From Streptomyces justiciae (GTDB lineage: Bacteria; Actinomycetota; Actinomycetes; Streptomycetales; Streptomycetaceae), in NCBI RefSeq assembly GCF_015163075.1, contig NZ_JADDXU010000008.1:186001-250000 (forward strand): a DNA stretch of 64,000 nt. Direction: 5' to 3'. The notes under the pieces were generated by a model. That model did no database searches. It was not told the DNA's origin and saw only the letters and a list, made by a program, of their open reading frames with translations. Position numbers and translations under genes: made by a program. Positions 33,066 through 42,994 of the stretch are shown here, piece after piece; within the stretch, counting starts at the first letter, position 1, and each line of letters begins with the position of its first letter.

Positions 33066-33417
33066 GGCCCGTGCCTTTCTGCCGCCTGGTAGCGCGCCCG
33101 TGCGGGGGCGCCGAGAGCTGTCCTCATGCGCGGAACTGCGGTAGATACCGGCGCCCACTGCGAGGGTGTCCCGGCCGCCATACGGTCGCGCCAGCTCTGC
33201 GTCAGGCAGAGTTGGTTCGATCAGGGTGCGCCTTCATCGTACAGGGATCAACAGCTGATGCTCCTGTGAAAACGAGCACCATGGACGGCGTTCACCTGCG
33301 ATTAAGAAGGGTGTGAACTGTGCGAAACACGCCCTTAATGGCAGGGGGTGCGCCGGAAGCGGGTCGCGCACGCCCTGTCCGGGCGCCCCGCGCACGCCCA
33401 GCCGCGCCCCGACCCCG
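33066..33417. other. Intergenic region with imperfect terminator repeat
   Basis: ATTAAGAAGGGTGTG and AACACGCCCTTAAT (about 33301-33342) form an imperfect stem that could end the leftward antiporter transcript. The reverse strand near 33230 has a -10-like TACGAT for the MFS gene. No ORF of note. Confidence 0.45.
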
Positions 33418-34956
33418 TCAGCGCCCCGGCGCCGCGCCGTTCGCGCCCAGCCAGCCGGCCAGCTTGCCCCCGTGCCCCACGGCACGCAGGCGCTTCTCCG
33501 CCGCGTCCCGGACCGGGTCCGTGGTGACCACGAGCAGTTCGTCCCCGCGGCGCAGCACTGTGGTGGGCAGTGGAACGAACGATTTTCCATCGCGGACGAC
33601 GAGGGTGACGGCGGCCCCGGCCGGCAGTCGCAGCTCGTTGACCTCGACGCCGTGCATCTTCGACGCCTCGGGGATCGCGACGGACAGCAGATGCCCGCGC
33701 AGCCGCTCCAGGGGCGCCGACTCGATGCCGAGGTCGGCGGCCTCGGCATCCTGGCCCAGCCGCAGCTTGCGGGCGAGCCAGGGGAGCGTCGGCCCCTGGA
33801 CCAGGGTGTAGACGACGACCAGGACGAAGACGATGTTGAAGATGCGGCGGCTGCCGTCGACGCCGTTCACCATGGGGATGGTCGCCAGGATGATGGGCAC
33901 GGCGCCGCGCAGCCCGGCCCAGGACATCAGGGTCTGCTCCTGCCACGGCACCCGGAACGGCACCAGGCAGAGCACGACGCTGAGCGGGCGCGCGACCATG
34001 GTCAGCACGAGCCCGATGACGAGCGCCGGCCACACGTCGTCGCCGAGTTCGTGCGGGGTGACGAGCAGGCCGAGCAGGACGAACATGCCGATCTGGGCGA
34101 TCCAGCCGAGCCCGTCGGCGAAACCGCGCGTGGCGGGCCAGTGCGGGAGCTTGGCGTTGCCCATCACCATGGAGGCGAGGTAGACGCCGAGGAAGCCGCT
34201 GCCGTGCGCCAGCGCGCCCGCCGCGTACGCCGTCACGGCGATCGCCATGACGGCGATCGGATAGAGACCGGAGGCGGGCAGGGCCACGTGCCTGAGCCCC
34301 CAGGAGCCCAGCCAGCCGACCGCCAGACCTATGGCCGCGCCGATGGCCAGCTCCAGGGCTATCTCGCCGATCAGCACGTACCAGTGCTCCACGGGTCCCG
34401 CGGTGGAGAAGGCGACGACGAGGATGACGACAGGGGCGTCGTTGAAGCCGGACTCGGCCTCCAGCGTGCCCGTCACGCGCGCGGGGAGGGGGATCTTCCG
34501 CAGGACCGAGAAGACCGCCGCCGCGTCCGTGGAGGACACCACCGCCCCGATGATCAGCGCCTGCCGCCACTCGAGGCCGATCAGGTAGTGCGCGGCCGTC
34601 GCCGTGACCCCGACGCTCACCGCGACCCCGCCCAGTGCCAGCGCGGACGCGGCGGGCAGCGCCGGCTTGATCTCCTTCCACTTCGTGCCCAGGCCACCCT
34701 CGGCCAGGATCACGACCAGGGCCGCGTATCCGATGACCTGGGTCAGTTCGGCGTTGTCGAACTTGATGTCGCCGATGCCGTCCTGGCCCATGGCGATGCC
34801 GATGCCCAGGTAGACGAGCAGGCTGGGGAGCCCGCTGCGCGAGGAGATCCGGACCGCTGCGACGGCGACGAGCAGGACGAGCGAGCAGACGAGCAGGAGC
34901 TGGTTGAGGTCGTGGACGGTCAGCGGCTGTTCCCTTCCCTGGCCCACGGGCATCAC
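33418..34956 (-). CDS. Potassium/proton antiporter, CPA1 family with RCK_C (TrkA-C) domain
   Basis: Up to 512 aa. Homologues begin at about TVHDLNQLLLVCSLVLL, and GGAAGGGA lies 7 nt before a CTG at 34917, so the true start may be there. Thirteen helices follow, with VSSTDAAAVFSVLRKI and SGFNDAPVVILVV as ion-site motifs. A TrkA-C domain lies at about 420-495. It resembles NhaP2/CvrA-type antiporters that expel K+ or Na+ for protons and are gated by a cytosolic ligand, often c-di-AMP. Confidence 0.9.
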   Translation of the reverse strand: MMPVGQGREQPLTVHDLNQLLLVCSLVLLVAVAAVRISSRSGLPSLLVYLGIGIAMGQDGIGDIKFDNAELTQVIGYAALVVILAEGGLGTKWKEIKPALPAASALALGGVAVSVGVTATAAHYLIGLEWRQALIIGAVVSSTDAAAVFSVLRKIPLPARVTGTLEAESGFNDAPVVILVVAFSTAGPVEHWYVLIGEIALELAIGAAIGLAVGWLGSWGLRHVALPASGLYPIAVMAIAVTAYAAGALAHGSGFLGVYLASMVMGNAKLPHWPATRGFADGLGWIAQIGMFVLLGLLVTPHELGDDVWPALVIGLVLTMVARPLSVVLCLVPFRVPWQEQTLMSWAGLRGAVPIILATIPMVNGVDGSRRIFNIVFVLVVVYTLVQGPTLPWLARKLRLGQDAEAADLGIESAPLERLRGHLLSVAIPEASKMHGVEVNELRLPAGAAVTLVVRDGKSFVPLPTTVLRRGDELLVVTTDPVRDAAEKRLRAVGHGGKLAGWLGANGAAPGR

Positions 34957-35195
34957 GCGCGCGTGGGCTCACGTACATAGGACACGAAGCGGCGGGTCTC
35001 CGCACCCAAGTACTTCGTTACCTTACCTAACTCTTGACGATTTCTTGACACTCCTCAAGGCAAGATCGAACGCCCGGCCATTCGGGTTGCCGACTCCGCG
35101 TCAAGTGGCGTCGGGCCCTGCGCCTATGGTTGCTCCAGCGCTCATTCAAAAGGACAGCCCGCCCTGCCGCTCGCGTTAGGACAGCAAGGACAGCG

Positions 35196-37952
35196 ATGCC
35201 CCCCAACACCACCGCCTCATCGGGTCAGAAGCCCGGCAAGTCCGGCAGGAAAAAGGGGCGCAAAGCCCGTCTGATCGTCCTCGTCCTGGTATTGGCCATC
35301 ATCGGGGGCATCGCGTACGGGGCGTACTGGTCCATCAGCACCGTCCGCGCCTCCTTGCCGCAGACCAAGGGCTCGATCTCGCTCGAGGGCCTATCCGGAC
35401 CCGTCGACGTGAAGCGCGACAGCTACGGCATCCCGCAGATCTACGCCTCCACCGACGAGGACCTGTTCATGGCGCAGGGCTACGTCCAGGCGCAGGACCG
35501 GTTCTACGAGATGGACGTGCGCCGCCACATGACGTCCGGGCGCCTGTCGGAGATGTTCGGCAAGGGGCAGGTCGACAACGACGAGTTCCTGCGCACCCTG
35601 GGCTGGGACCGCATCGCGAAGAAGGAGTACGACACCAAGCTGTCGGCCTCCACCAAGAAGTACCTCCAGGCATACGCCAAGGGAGTCAACGCCTACCTCG
35701 AGGGCAAGGACGGCAAGGAGATCTCCCTCGAGTACGCCGCCCTCGGCTTCACCAACGACTACAAGCCCGAGCAGTGGACGCCCGTCGACTCGATCTCCTG
35801 GCTGAAGGCGATGGCCTGGGACCTGCGCGGCAACATGCAGGACGAGATCGACCGCGCCCTGATGACCAGCCGCCTCGGCCCCAAGCAGATCGCCGACCTG
35901 TACCCGGACTACCCGTACAGCCGCAACAAGGCGATCGTCCAGGAGGGCCAGTACGACGAGCTCACCCAGACGTTCGAGCAGGGCGGCTCCACATCCGCCT
36001 CAGGCTCCACGAGCGGTGCGACGGGCACCAGCGGCACCTCCTCGGCCTCCACGGCCCTCCAGAGCCAGCTGGCGGGCCTCCAGGACGTCCTCGACGACGT
36101 CCCCGCGGCCGTCGGCGTGAACGGCAACGGCATCGGCTCCAACGCCTGGGTCGTCGCCGGCAAGTACACGATCACCGGCAGCCCGCTGCTGGCCAACGAC
36201 CCGCACCTGTCGGCCTCGCTGCCGTCCGTCTGGTACCAGATGGGCCTGCACTGCCGCACCGTCTCCAGCAAGTGCCAGTACGACGTGAGCGGTTACACCT
36301 TCGCGGGCATGCCCGGCGTCGTCATCGGCCACAACGCGAACATCGCCTGGGGCATGACCAACTCCGGTGTGGACGTCACCGACCTCTACCTGGAGAAGCT
36401 CAGCGGCAACGGCTACCTGTACGACGGCAAGACGGTGCCGTTCACCACGCGCGAGGAGACCATCAAGGTCGCCGGCGGCAAGTCCAAGACGATCGTCGTC
36501 CGCGAGACAAACAACGGCCCCCTGCTCTCCGACCGCGACGACGAACTCGTCAAGGTCGGCAAGAAGGCCACCGTCGACGCCGCCGCACCCGATCGCGGCG
36601 ACGGCTACGGCATCGCCCTGCGCTGGACCGCCCTCCAGGCGGGCACCACCATGGACGCCGTCTTCGCCATGGACAAGGCGGCGAACTGGAACGACTTCCG
36701 GGCCGCGGCCGCCCTCTTCGAGGTGCCGTCGCAGAACCTGGTCTACGCCGACAGCAAGAACATCGGCTACACGCTGCCCGGCAGGATCCCCACGCGCGCG
36801 AAGGGCGTCGACGGCTCGATTCCGCAGCCCGGTTGGGACTCCAAGTACCGCTGGACCGGCTGGATCCAGCAGGACGAACTGCCCTACGAGTACAACCCGT
36901 CGCGCGGCTACATCGTCACCGCCAACCAGGCCGTGATCGACCCGGACAAGTACCCCTACACGCTCACCACGGACTGGGGCTACGGCACCCGCAGCCAGCG
37001 GATCACCGACCTGATCCAGTCGAAGATCGACGACGGCGGCAAGATCTCCACCGACGACATGCGGCAGATGCAGGTCGACAACAGCAGCGAGATCGCCAAG
37101 CTCCTCGTGCCTACGCTGCTGAAGATCGACATCGACGACAAGGACGTCCGCGAGGCGCAGAAGCTGCTGGAGGGCTGGGACTACACCCAGGACGCCGACT
37201 CCGCGGCCGCCGCCTACTTCAACGCGGTCTGGCGCAACATCCTCAAGCTCGCCTTCGGCAACAAGCTGCCCAAGGAGCTCCGCGTCGAGGGCCAGTGCCT
37301 GTGGGTCGAGAAGGCCGACAGCACCGGCCCGGTGGACGAGGAGACCGAGGTCCGCGAGTGCGGCCAGCGCGATCCCGACCAGGCGCAGCCGGACGGCGGC
37401 GACCGCTGGTTCGAGGTGGTGCGCAACCTCATGGATGACGAGAAGAGCGACTGGTGGAAGACGCCGAAGGGCGTCGGGGACCGCCCCGCGGCCACCAACC
37501 GGGACCAGTTGTTCAAGCGCGCCATGATCGACGCCCGCTGGGAGCTGACGGCCAAGCTCGGCAAGGACATCGACACCTGGAGCTGGGGCCGGCTGCACCG
37601 CCTGTTCCTGAAGAACCAGACCCTCGGCACCGAGGGCCCCGGGATCATCCAGTACATCCTCAACCGCGGCCCCTGGAAGCTCAGCGGCGGCGAGGCCACG
37701 GTCAACGCGACCGGCTGGAACGCCGCCGGCGGCTACGGCGTCGTCTGGGTGCCGTCGATGCGGATGGTGGTCAACCTCGGCGACCTCGACAAGTCGAAGT
37801 GGATCAACCTCACCGGCGCCTCCGGGCACGCCTACAGCGCCCACTACACCGACCAGACGAGCAAGTGGGTCAAGGGCGAGCTGCTGGACTGGTCCTTCAC
37901 GAAGGACGCGGTCGACAAGAGCACGAGCGACACCCTGGTGCTCAAGCCGTGA
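35196..37952 (+). CDS. Penicillin acylase family (S45) N-terminal nucleophile hydrolase, 918 aa
   Basis: ATG at 35196 with AAGGAC upstream. A basic N-terminus (GKSGRKKGRKAR) and one helix (26-45, LIVLVLVLAIIGGIAYGAYW) act as signal-anchor. The alpha chain (VDVKRDSYGIPQIYA, DLFMAQGYVQAQDRFYEMD) ends at G314. The beta chain begins with nucleophile S315 in GIGSNAWVVAG. A Ser/Gly/Thr spacer near 270-290 is the removable linker. It cleaves amides such as beta-lactam side chains or acyl-homoserine lactones outside the cell; the substrate is unproven. Confidence 0.93.
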   Translation: MPPNTTASSGQKPGKSGRKKGRKARLIVLVLVLAIIGGIAYGAYWSISTVRASLPQTKGSISLEGLSGPVDVKRDSYGIPQIYASTDEDLFMAQGYVQAQDRFYEMDVRRHMTSGRLSEMFGKGQVDNDEFLRTLGWDRIAKKEYDTKLSASTKKYLQAYAKGVNAYLEGKDGKEISLEYAALGFTNDYKPEQWTPVDSISWLKAMAWDLRGNMQDEIDRALMTSRLGPKQIADLYPDYPYSRNKAIVQEGQYDELTQTFEQGGSTSASGSTSGATGTSGTSSASTALQSQLAGLQDVLDDVPAAVGVNGNGIGSNAWVVAGKYTITGSPLLANDPHLSASLPSVWYQMGLHCRTVSSKCQYDVSGYTFAGMPGVVIGHNANIAWGMTNSGVDVTDLYLEKLSGNGYLYDGKTVPFTTREETIKVAGGKSKTIVVRETNNGPLLSDRDDELVKVGKKATVDAAAPDRGDGYGIALRWTALQAGTTMDAVFAMDKAANWNDFRAAAALFEVPSQNLVYADSKNIGYTLPGRIPTRAKGVDGSIPQPGWDSKYRWTGWIQQDELPYEYNPSRGYIVTANQAVIDPDKYPYTLTTDWGYGTRSQRITDLIQSKIDDGGKISTDDMRQMQVDNSSEIAKLLVPTLLKIDIDDKDVREAQKLLEGWDYTQDADSAAAAYFNAVWRNILKLAFGNKLPKELRVEGQCLWVEKADSTGPVDEETEVRECGQRDPDQAQPDGGDRWFEVVRNLMDDEKSDWWKTPKGVGDRPAATNRDQLFKRAMIDARWELTAKLGKDIDTWSWGRLHRLFLKNQTLGTEGPGIIQYILNRGPWKLSGGEATVNATGWNAAGGYGVVWVPSMRMVVNLGDLDKSKWINLTGASGHAYSAHYTDQTSKWVKGELLDWSFTKDAVDKSTSDTLVLKP

Positions 37953-37982
37953 ACCGCTGAAGCGCGCTGAACGCGAACAACC

Positions 37983-38018
37983 GAAGGGCCCCTCCACGCG
38001 CGTGTGGAGGGGCCCTTC
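37983..38018 (+). terminator. Terminator between penicillin acylase and 5-FCL
   Basis: GAAGGGCCCCTCCAC / GTGGAGGGGCCCTTC, perfect 15-bp stem with loop GCGCGT. It serves the rightward acylase gene and may also serve the convergent cyclo-ligase. Confidence 0.9.
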
Positions 38019-38082
38019 GCGCACGCCGGGCGGGACGCACGCGCACGGGGCGTGAAGCAACCGCCGTACGCCCCCTGGGCGT

Positions 38083-38721
38083 TCAGCGATCCGCGGCCCG
38101 CGCCTCACCACGAAAACGGCGCACGCCCGACGGCGTCACCACCGCGTCCACCGGCTGGTCGTGCGCCTCCTCCGGGACGCGCTCGACGACTTCGGAGTCG
38201 TAGAGCAGCACCACCAGCGCGGGATGCGCACCCGCACGCTCCAGACGCGCGAGCACGCGGTCGTACGACCCTCCGCCACGCCCCAGCCGCATGCCGCGCG
38301 CGTCGACCGCGAGGCCCGGCAGCAGCACCACGTCGGCGGCGGTGACGGCGTCGGGGCCCAGGCGTTCGCCCGCGGGCTCGAAGAGGGCCATCTTCCCGCC
38401 GTGCCGGACGCGGGCGAGAGAGCCCTCGCCCGCGTACGCGCCCCAGTCCAGGTCGTTGTCGGGCAGGAGCGCGGGGAGCAGGACGTGCACGCCCCGCGCG
38501 CGCAGCGCGTCCAGCAGCGCGAGCGTGCCGGGCTCGCTCCCCACCGAGACGTACGCCGCCACCGTGCGCGCCCGCGCCAGCTCGGGCAGCTCGAGCGCCC
38601 GCTCCGCCAGCGCGGTCGCCGTTCCCCGCAGGTCATCGGCCGTCAACCTGCTTCTCACCGAGAGGAACTCTCGCCGCAACATTCGCTTGTCAGGCTCGTC
38701 AGGACGTCCGATGTGACTCAA
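38083..38721 (-). CDS. 5-formyltetrahydrofolate cyclo-ligase, 212 aa
   Basis: ATG at 38721 (MSHIGRPDEPDKRMLRREFL). The family's N-terminal basic helix (KRMLRREFLSVRSRL) binds ATP with the C-terminal LGRGGGSYDR motif (preceded by GLAVDARGMR). Converts 5-formyl-THF to 5,10-methenyl-THF with ATP. Divergent from galU across a 93-bp AT-rich promoter region (TTTCAATACGCTCATATCAG). Confidence 0.93.
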   Translation of the reverse strand: MSHIGRPDEPDKRMLRREFLSVRSRLTADDLRGTATALAERALELPELARARTVAAYVSVGSEPGTLALLDALRARGVHVLLPALLPDNDLDWGAYAGEGSLARVRHGGKMALFEPAGERLGPDAVTAADVVLLPGLAVDARGMRLGRGGGSYDRVLARLERAGAHPALVVLLYDSEVVERVPEEAHDQPVDAVVTPSGVRRFRGEARAADR

Positions 38722-38814
38722 AGGTCGCTCCCGTATCCTTTCAATACGCTCATATCAGAGCTAATTAACCGGAGCCTCAGATTCCCTGCAAAGGCACCGG
38801 ATAAGGTTGCGGGC

Positions 38815-39717
38815 ATGACTCAGTCGCACCCTCGGATCAGCAAGGCTGTCATCCCAGCAGCAGGCCTCGGCACCCGGTTCCTGCCGGCCACCAAGGCCAC
38901 TCCCAAGGAGATGCTGCCGGTCGTCGACAAGCCGGCGATCCAGTACGTGGTCGAGGAGGCCGTCTCCGCGGGCCTCGACGACGTCCTCATGGTCACCGGC
39001 CGCAACAAGCGGCCCCTCGAGGACCACTTCGACCGCAACTACGAGCTGGAATCCGCCCTTCAGAAGAAGGGCGACGCCAGCCGGCTCGCGAAGGTGCAGG
39101 AGTCCAGCGACCTCGCGACGATGCACTACGTCCGCCAGGGCGACCCCAAGGGCCTCGGCCACGCCGTGCTGTGCGCGGCCCCGCACGTGGGGCACGAGCC
39201 TTTCGCCGTCCTCCTCGGCGACGACCTGATCGACCCGCGCGACCCGCTGCTCAAGCGGATGGTCGAGGTGCAGGAGCAGCACGGCGGCAGCGTCATCGCC
39301 CTCATGGAGGTCGCTCCCGAGCAGATCCACCTCTACGGCTGCGCCGCCGTCGACCCGACCGACGACGGTGACGTCGTCAAGGTCCACGACCTGGTCGAGA
39401 AGCCCGCCCCGGCCGACGCCCCGTCCAACTACGCGATCATCGGCCGCTACGTCCTCGACCCGCACATCTTCGACATACTCCGCAAGACCGAGCCCGGCCG
39501 CGGCGGCGAGATCCAGCTCACCGACGCCCTCCAGCAGCTCGCGGCGGACGAGAAGGTCGGCGGCCCCGTGCACGGCGTCGTCTTCAAGGGCCGCCGCTAT
39601 GACACCGGCGACCGTGGCGACTATCTGCGTGCCATTGTCAGACTCGCGTGCGAACGTGAAGACCTGGGCCCGGACTTCCGGACCTGGCTTCGCAGTTACG
39701 TAGCCGAGGAGATGTAG
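38815..39717 (+). CDS. galU: UTP-glucose-1-phosphate uridylyltransferase, 300 aa
   Basis: ATG at 38815. Nucleotide motif AVIPAAGLGTRFLPATKATP. KEMLPVVDKPAIQYVVEEA follows, then PKGLGHAVLCA, LLGDDLID and VEKPAP. It makes UDP-glucose for cell-wall polymers, trehalose and exopolysaccharide. It heads a rightward cluster with moeA/glp 5 bp beyond its stop. Confidence 0.95.
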   Translation: MTQSHPRISKAVIPAAGLGTRFLPATKATPKEMLPVVDKPAIQYVVEEAVSAGLDDVLMVTGRNKRPLEDHFDRNYELESALQKKGDASRLAKVQESSDLATMHYVRQGDPKGLGHAVLCAAPHVGHEPFAVLLGDDLIDPRDPLLKRMVEVQEQHGGSVIALMEVAPEQIHLYGCAAVDPTDDGDVVKVHDLVEKPAPADAPSNYAIIGRYVLDPHIFDILRKTEPGRGGEIQLTDALQQLAADEKVGGPVHGVVFKGRRYDTGDRGDYLRAIVRLACEREDLGPDFRTWLRSYVAEEM

Positions 39718-39722
39718 CAACG

Positions 39723-41045
39723 TTGAGCAGCGCCGCGCCCCGCACCACCGGCCAGGACCACCTCTGGTCGGTGGACGAACACCTGGAGGACATCCTCGCG
39801 ACCGTCCGCCCCCTCGAACCCATCGAGCTGCAACTCCTCGACGCCCAGGGCTGCGTCCTGGTCGAGGACGTCACGGTGCCGGTCTCACTGCCGCCGTTCG
39901 ACAACAGCTCCATGGACGGGTACGCGGTGAGGGTCGCGGATGTCGCGGGCGCGAGCGAGGAGTTCCCCGCCGTCCTGGACGTCGTCGGGGACGTCGCGGC
40001 GGGCCAGGCCGAGCTGCTCCACGTGGGCCCCGGCCAGGCCGCCCGCATCATGACCGGCGCCCCCCTGCCACCCGGCGCCGAAACCGTCGTACCGGTGGAA
40101 TGGACCGACGGGGGCCTCGGCGAGGGGCCCGTGACCGGGATGCGCGCCCGCGCGCTGGCCCCCGAGGGCGCCGAAGGGCACGTGCACGTGTACCGGCCCG
40201 CCGAGGCACGCGCGCACGTACGCGCCAAGGGCAGCGACGTGAAAGCCGGCGACCGCGCCCTCGAAGCCGGTACGGTCCTCGGCCCGCCGCAGATCGCCCT
40301 GCTCGCCGCGATCGGCCGCGGCACCGTACGCGTGCGCCCGCGCCCGCGCGTGGTCGTCATGTCCACCGGCAGCGAACTCGTCCAGCCCGACGAGGACCTG
40401 GGCAGCGGCCAGATCTACGACTCCAACAGCTTCGCCCTCACCGCCGCCGCCCGCGACGCCGGCGCCATCGCCTACCGCGTGGGCGCCGTCGCCGACGACG
40501 CCGAGACCCTCCGCGACACCATCGAGGACCAACTCGTCCGCGCCGACCTCATGGTCACCACGGGCGGCGTGAGCGTCGGGGCGTACGACGTCGTCAAGGA
40601 AGCCCTCTCGCACGTCGCGGACGAGGACGAGGCGGGCAGCGGCATCGACTTCCGCAAGCTCGCCATGCAGCCCGGCAAGCCCCAGGGCTTCGGCTCCATC
40701 GGCCCCGACCACACCCCGCTGCTCGCGCTGCCCGGCAACCCGGTGTCGTCGTACGTCTCCTTCGAGCTGTTCGTGCGCCCCGCGATCCGCACCCTCATGG
40801 GACTGGACGACGTCCACCGGCCGCGCACGCGCGCGAAGCTGACCGCCGGCAAGGCGCTGACCTCGCCGAAGGGGCGCAGGCAGTTCCTGCGCGGGACGTA
40901 CGCCGACGGCGCGGTGACCCCCGTCGGCGGTGCCGGCTCGCACCTGGTCGCGGCCCTAGCGCACGCGGACGCGCTGATCGTCGTCCCGGAGGACGTGGAG
41001 AGCGTCGAGCCCGGCGCCGAGGTCGAGGTGGTCCTGCTCGGCTGA
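39723..41045 (+). CDS. glp: MoeA-family molybdopterin molybdotransferase, likely Glp (gephyrin-like protein), 440 aa
   Basis: TTG start at 39723, with GAGGAG about 11 nt upstream inside galU. Domains: PPFDNSSMDGYAVR, GQAARIMTGAPLPPGAETVV, and the MoCF-binding TGSELVQPDEDLGSGQIYDS and TTGGVSVGAYDVV. ALPGNPVSSYVSFELF follows, with a C-terminal beta-barrel. From established work, a MoeA paralogue called Glp pairs with the membrane protein GlpR/SepX in actinobacterial division, in a galU-glp-rimJ-glpR order like this one. Whether it also makes Moco is open. Confidence 0.85.
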   Translation: MSSAAPRTTGQDHLWSVDEHLEDILATVRPLEPIELQLLDAQGCVLVEDVTVPVSLPPFDNSSMDGYAVRVADVAGASEEFPAVLDVVGDVAAGQAELLHVGPGQAARIMTGAPLPPGAETVVPVEWTDGGLGEGPVTGMRARALAPEGAEGHVHVYRPAEARAHVRAKGSDVKAGDRALEAGTVLGPPQIALLAAIGRGTVRVRPRPRVVVMSTGSELVQPDEDLGSGQIYDSNSFALTAAARDAGAIAYRVGAVADDAETLRDTIEDQLVRADLMVTTGGVSVGAYDVVKEALSHVADEDEAGSGIDFRKLAMQPGKPQGFGSIGPDHTPLLALPGNPVSSYVSFELFVRPAIRTLMGLDDVHRPRTRAKLTAGKALTSPKGRRQFLRGTYADGAVTPVGGAGSHLVAALAHADALIVVPEDVESVEPGAEVEVVLLG

Positions 41046-41130
41046 GTGCTCCTGGTTGGCGGTACCGTGTCGCGCACAGCAGGCCCCTGCGCCGCACCGC
41101 GAAGGGCCGAGACCGGGAGCGCCACACAGC

Positions 41131-41610
41131 ATGAGTACGCAGGACCGACTGACGCACATCGACGAGGCGGGCGCCGCCCGCATGGTCGACGTATCCGAGA
41201 AGGACGTGACCGCGCGCACCGCCCGCGCCAGCGGCCGTGTCCTCGTCTCGCCCCGCGTGATCGAGCTGCTGCGCGGCGAGGGAGTCCCCAAGGGTGACGC
41301 CCTCGCCACCGCGCGGATCGCGGGGATCATGGGCGCCAAACGCACCCCGGACCTGATCCCGCTGTGCCACCCGCTGGCGGTGTCCGGTGTGAAACTGGAT
41401 CTGTCGGTCGCGGACGACGCCGTGGAGATCCTCGCCACCGTCAAGACGACGGACCGCACGGGCGTCGAGATGGAGGCCCTCACCGCGGTCTCCGTCGCCG
41501 CGCTCACCGTGATCGACATGGTCAAGGCGGTCGACAAGGGAGCGGTCATCACGGACGTGCGCGTGGAGGAGAAGACCGGCGGCAAGTCGGGCGACTGGAG
41601 CCGGGCGTGA
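41131..41610 (+). CDS. moaC: Cyclic pyranopterin monophosphate synthase MoaC, 159 aa
   Basis: ATG at 41131 (MSTQDRLTHIDEAGAARMVD). MVDVSEKDVTARTA, GDALATARIAGIMGAKRTPD and IPLCHPLAVSGVKLD are MoaC signatures. The KxxDR-type active site is KTTDRTGVEMEALTAVSVAA. Acts with MoaA in the first step of molybdenum cofactor synthesis. Its stop overlaps the mogA GTG. Confidence 0.95.
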   Translation: MSTQDRLTHIDEAGAARMVDVSEKDVTARTARASGRVLVSPRVIELLRGEGVPKGDALATARIAGIMGAKRTPDLIPLCHPLAVSGVKLDLSVADDAVEILATVKTTDRTGVEMEALTAVSVAALTVIDMVKAVDKGAVITDVRVEEKTGGKSGDWSRA

Positions 41611-42143
41611 GCGCCGGGGCGCATGATGCCGAGCGCGCGCCGTACCGCGCGCTGGTCGTGACCGCCTCCAACCGCGCCGCCGCCGGCGTCTACGAGGACA
41701 AGGGCGGCCCCCTCATCGCCGAGGGACTGAAGAGCTTCGGCTTCGCCGTCGAAGGACCCCAGGTCGTGCCCGACGGCGATCCCGTGGAAGCGGCCCTGCG
41801 CGCCGCCGTGGAAGCCGGTTACGACGCCGTGGTCACCACCGGCGGCACCGGCATCTCGCCCACCGACCGCACCCCCGAGGCCACCCGCAAGGTGATCGAC
41901 CACGAGGTGCCGGGCATCGCCGAGGCCATCCGGGCGTTCGGACGGGAGAAGGTGCCGACCGCGGCGCTCTCCCGAGGGCTGGCCGGGGTCGCGGGACGGA
42001 CGCTGATCGTCAACCTGCCGGGCTCCACCGGCGGGGTGAAGGACGGCCTGGCCGTCCTGGAGCCCCTGCTGACCCACGCCGTCGACCAGATCCGCGGCGG
42101 CGACCATCCCAGACCCGGCGCCGGTAACGGGGGTGTGAGCTGA
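41607..42143 (+). CDS. mog: MogA/MoaB-family molybdopterin adenylyltransferase, 178 aa
   Basis: GTG at 41607 overlapping the moaC stop (GTGA). RALVVTASNRAAAGVYEDKG starts the MoCF fold. VVTTGGTGISPTDRTPEATR and LIVNLPGSTGGVKDGLAVLE bind molybdopterin. It adenylylates molybdopterin before metal insertion by a MoeA. Second gene of the cofactor pair inside the galU-sepX cluster. Confidence 0.92.
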   Translation: MSAGAHDAERAPYRALVVTASNRAAAGVYEDKGGPLIAEGLKSFGFAVEGPQVVPDGDPVEAALRAAVEAGYDAVVTTGGTGISPTDRTPEATRKVIDHEVPGIAEAIRAFGREKVPTAALSRGLAGVAGRTLIVNLPGSTGGVKDGLAVLEPLLTHAVDQIRGGDHPRPGAGNGGVS

Positions 42144-42163
42144 ACAGCCCATCCTGGCCCGTC

Positions 42164-42808
42164 GTGCTCGCGGACGGCGATGTCGTCCTGCGGCCGATAA
42201 AGATGCGCGACCAGCGGGCGTGGCGCGAGGTCAACCGGCGCAACCGCGACTGGCTGCGCCCCTGGGAGGCGACCATCCCGCCGCCCACGCCCAGCGGGCC
42301 CATCGCGCACCGGCCGACCTACCGGCAGATGGTGCGTCATCTGCGCTCCGAGGCGAACGCGGGCCGGATGCTGCCGTTCGTCATCGAGTACCAGGGGCGG
42401 CTCGTCGGGCAGTTGACCGTCGCCGGGATCACCTGGGGCTCGATGTGCTCGGGGCACGTCGGCTACTGGGTGGACGAGGCGGTGGCCGGCCGTGGCGTGA
42501 TGCCGACGGCGGTGGCGCTTGTCGTGGACCACTGTTTCCGGACCGTCGGCCTGCACCGCATCGAGGTCTGCATTCGTCCCGAGAACGGGCCCAGCCGACG
42601 CGTCGTGGAGAAACTCGGATTCCGCGAGGAGGGCCTCAGGCCCCGTTATCTCCACATCGACGGAGCCTGGCGCGACCATCTCGTCTTCGCGCTCACGGCG
42701 GAAGAGGCGCCGGAAGGGTTGCTCGTGCGGTGGCAGCGGGCACGCTCACAGAAGGCGCCGCACAACACGCCCCGGAACCCGCAGAACACGCCGGGGAATC
42801 CCGCATAG
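42164..42808 (+). CDS. RimJ/RimL-type GNAT N-acetyltransferase, 214 aa
   Basis: GTG 42164 is listed, but the coding pattern extends 8 codons upstream to a CTG at 42140 (NSPSWPVV) that overlaps the mog stop and follows a G-rich SD, so the true start may be there. GNAT motif A/B: GYWVDEAVAGRGVMPTAVAL and GLHRIEVCIRPENGPSRRVV. EKLGFREEGL is typical of protein alpha-N-acetyltransferases. The C-terminus is Pro/Asn repetitive (HNTPRNPQNTPGNP). Confidence 0.88.
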   Translation: MLADGDVVLRPIKMRDQRAWREVNRRNRDWLRPWEATIPPPTPSGPIAHRPTYRQMVRHLRSEANAGRMLPFVIEYQGRLVGQLTVAGITWGSMCSGHVGYWVDEAVAGRGVMPTAVALVVDHCFRTVGLHRIEVCIRPENGPSRRVVEKLGFREEGLRPRYLHIDGAWRDHLVFALTAEEAPEGLLVRWQRARSQKAPHNTPRNPQNTPGNPA

Positions 42809-42994
42809 ACCCGGGAAATTGAATAAGTGTTCGAGAATGATCGGTCAGCGACCGTCTCGGCGCATTAAATTCGCGCCCTCGGCGGCCTGCTGATCGCATC
42901 GGTCACAAAAAAAGCTCGAAATATCAGCCAGATCGTGCGACACACCGGCCCAATTGGCGGATGGCCTCACGCAAACCCCTCTACCGTGTGAGGC

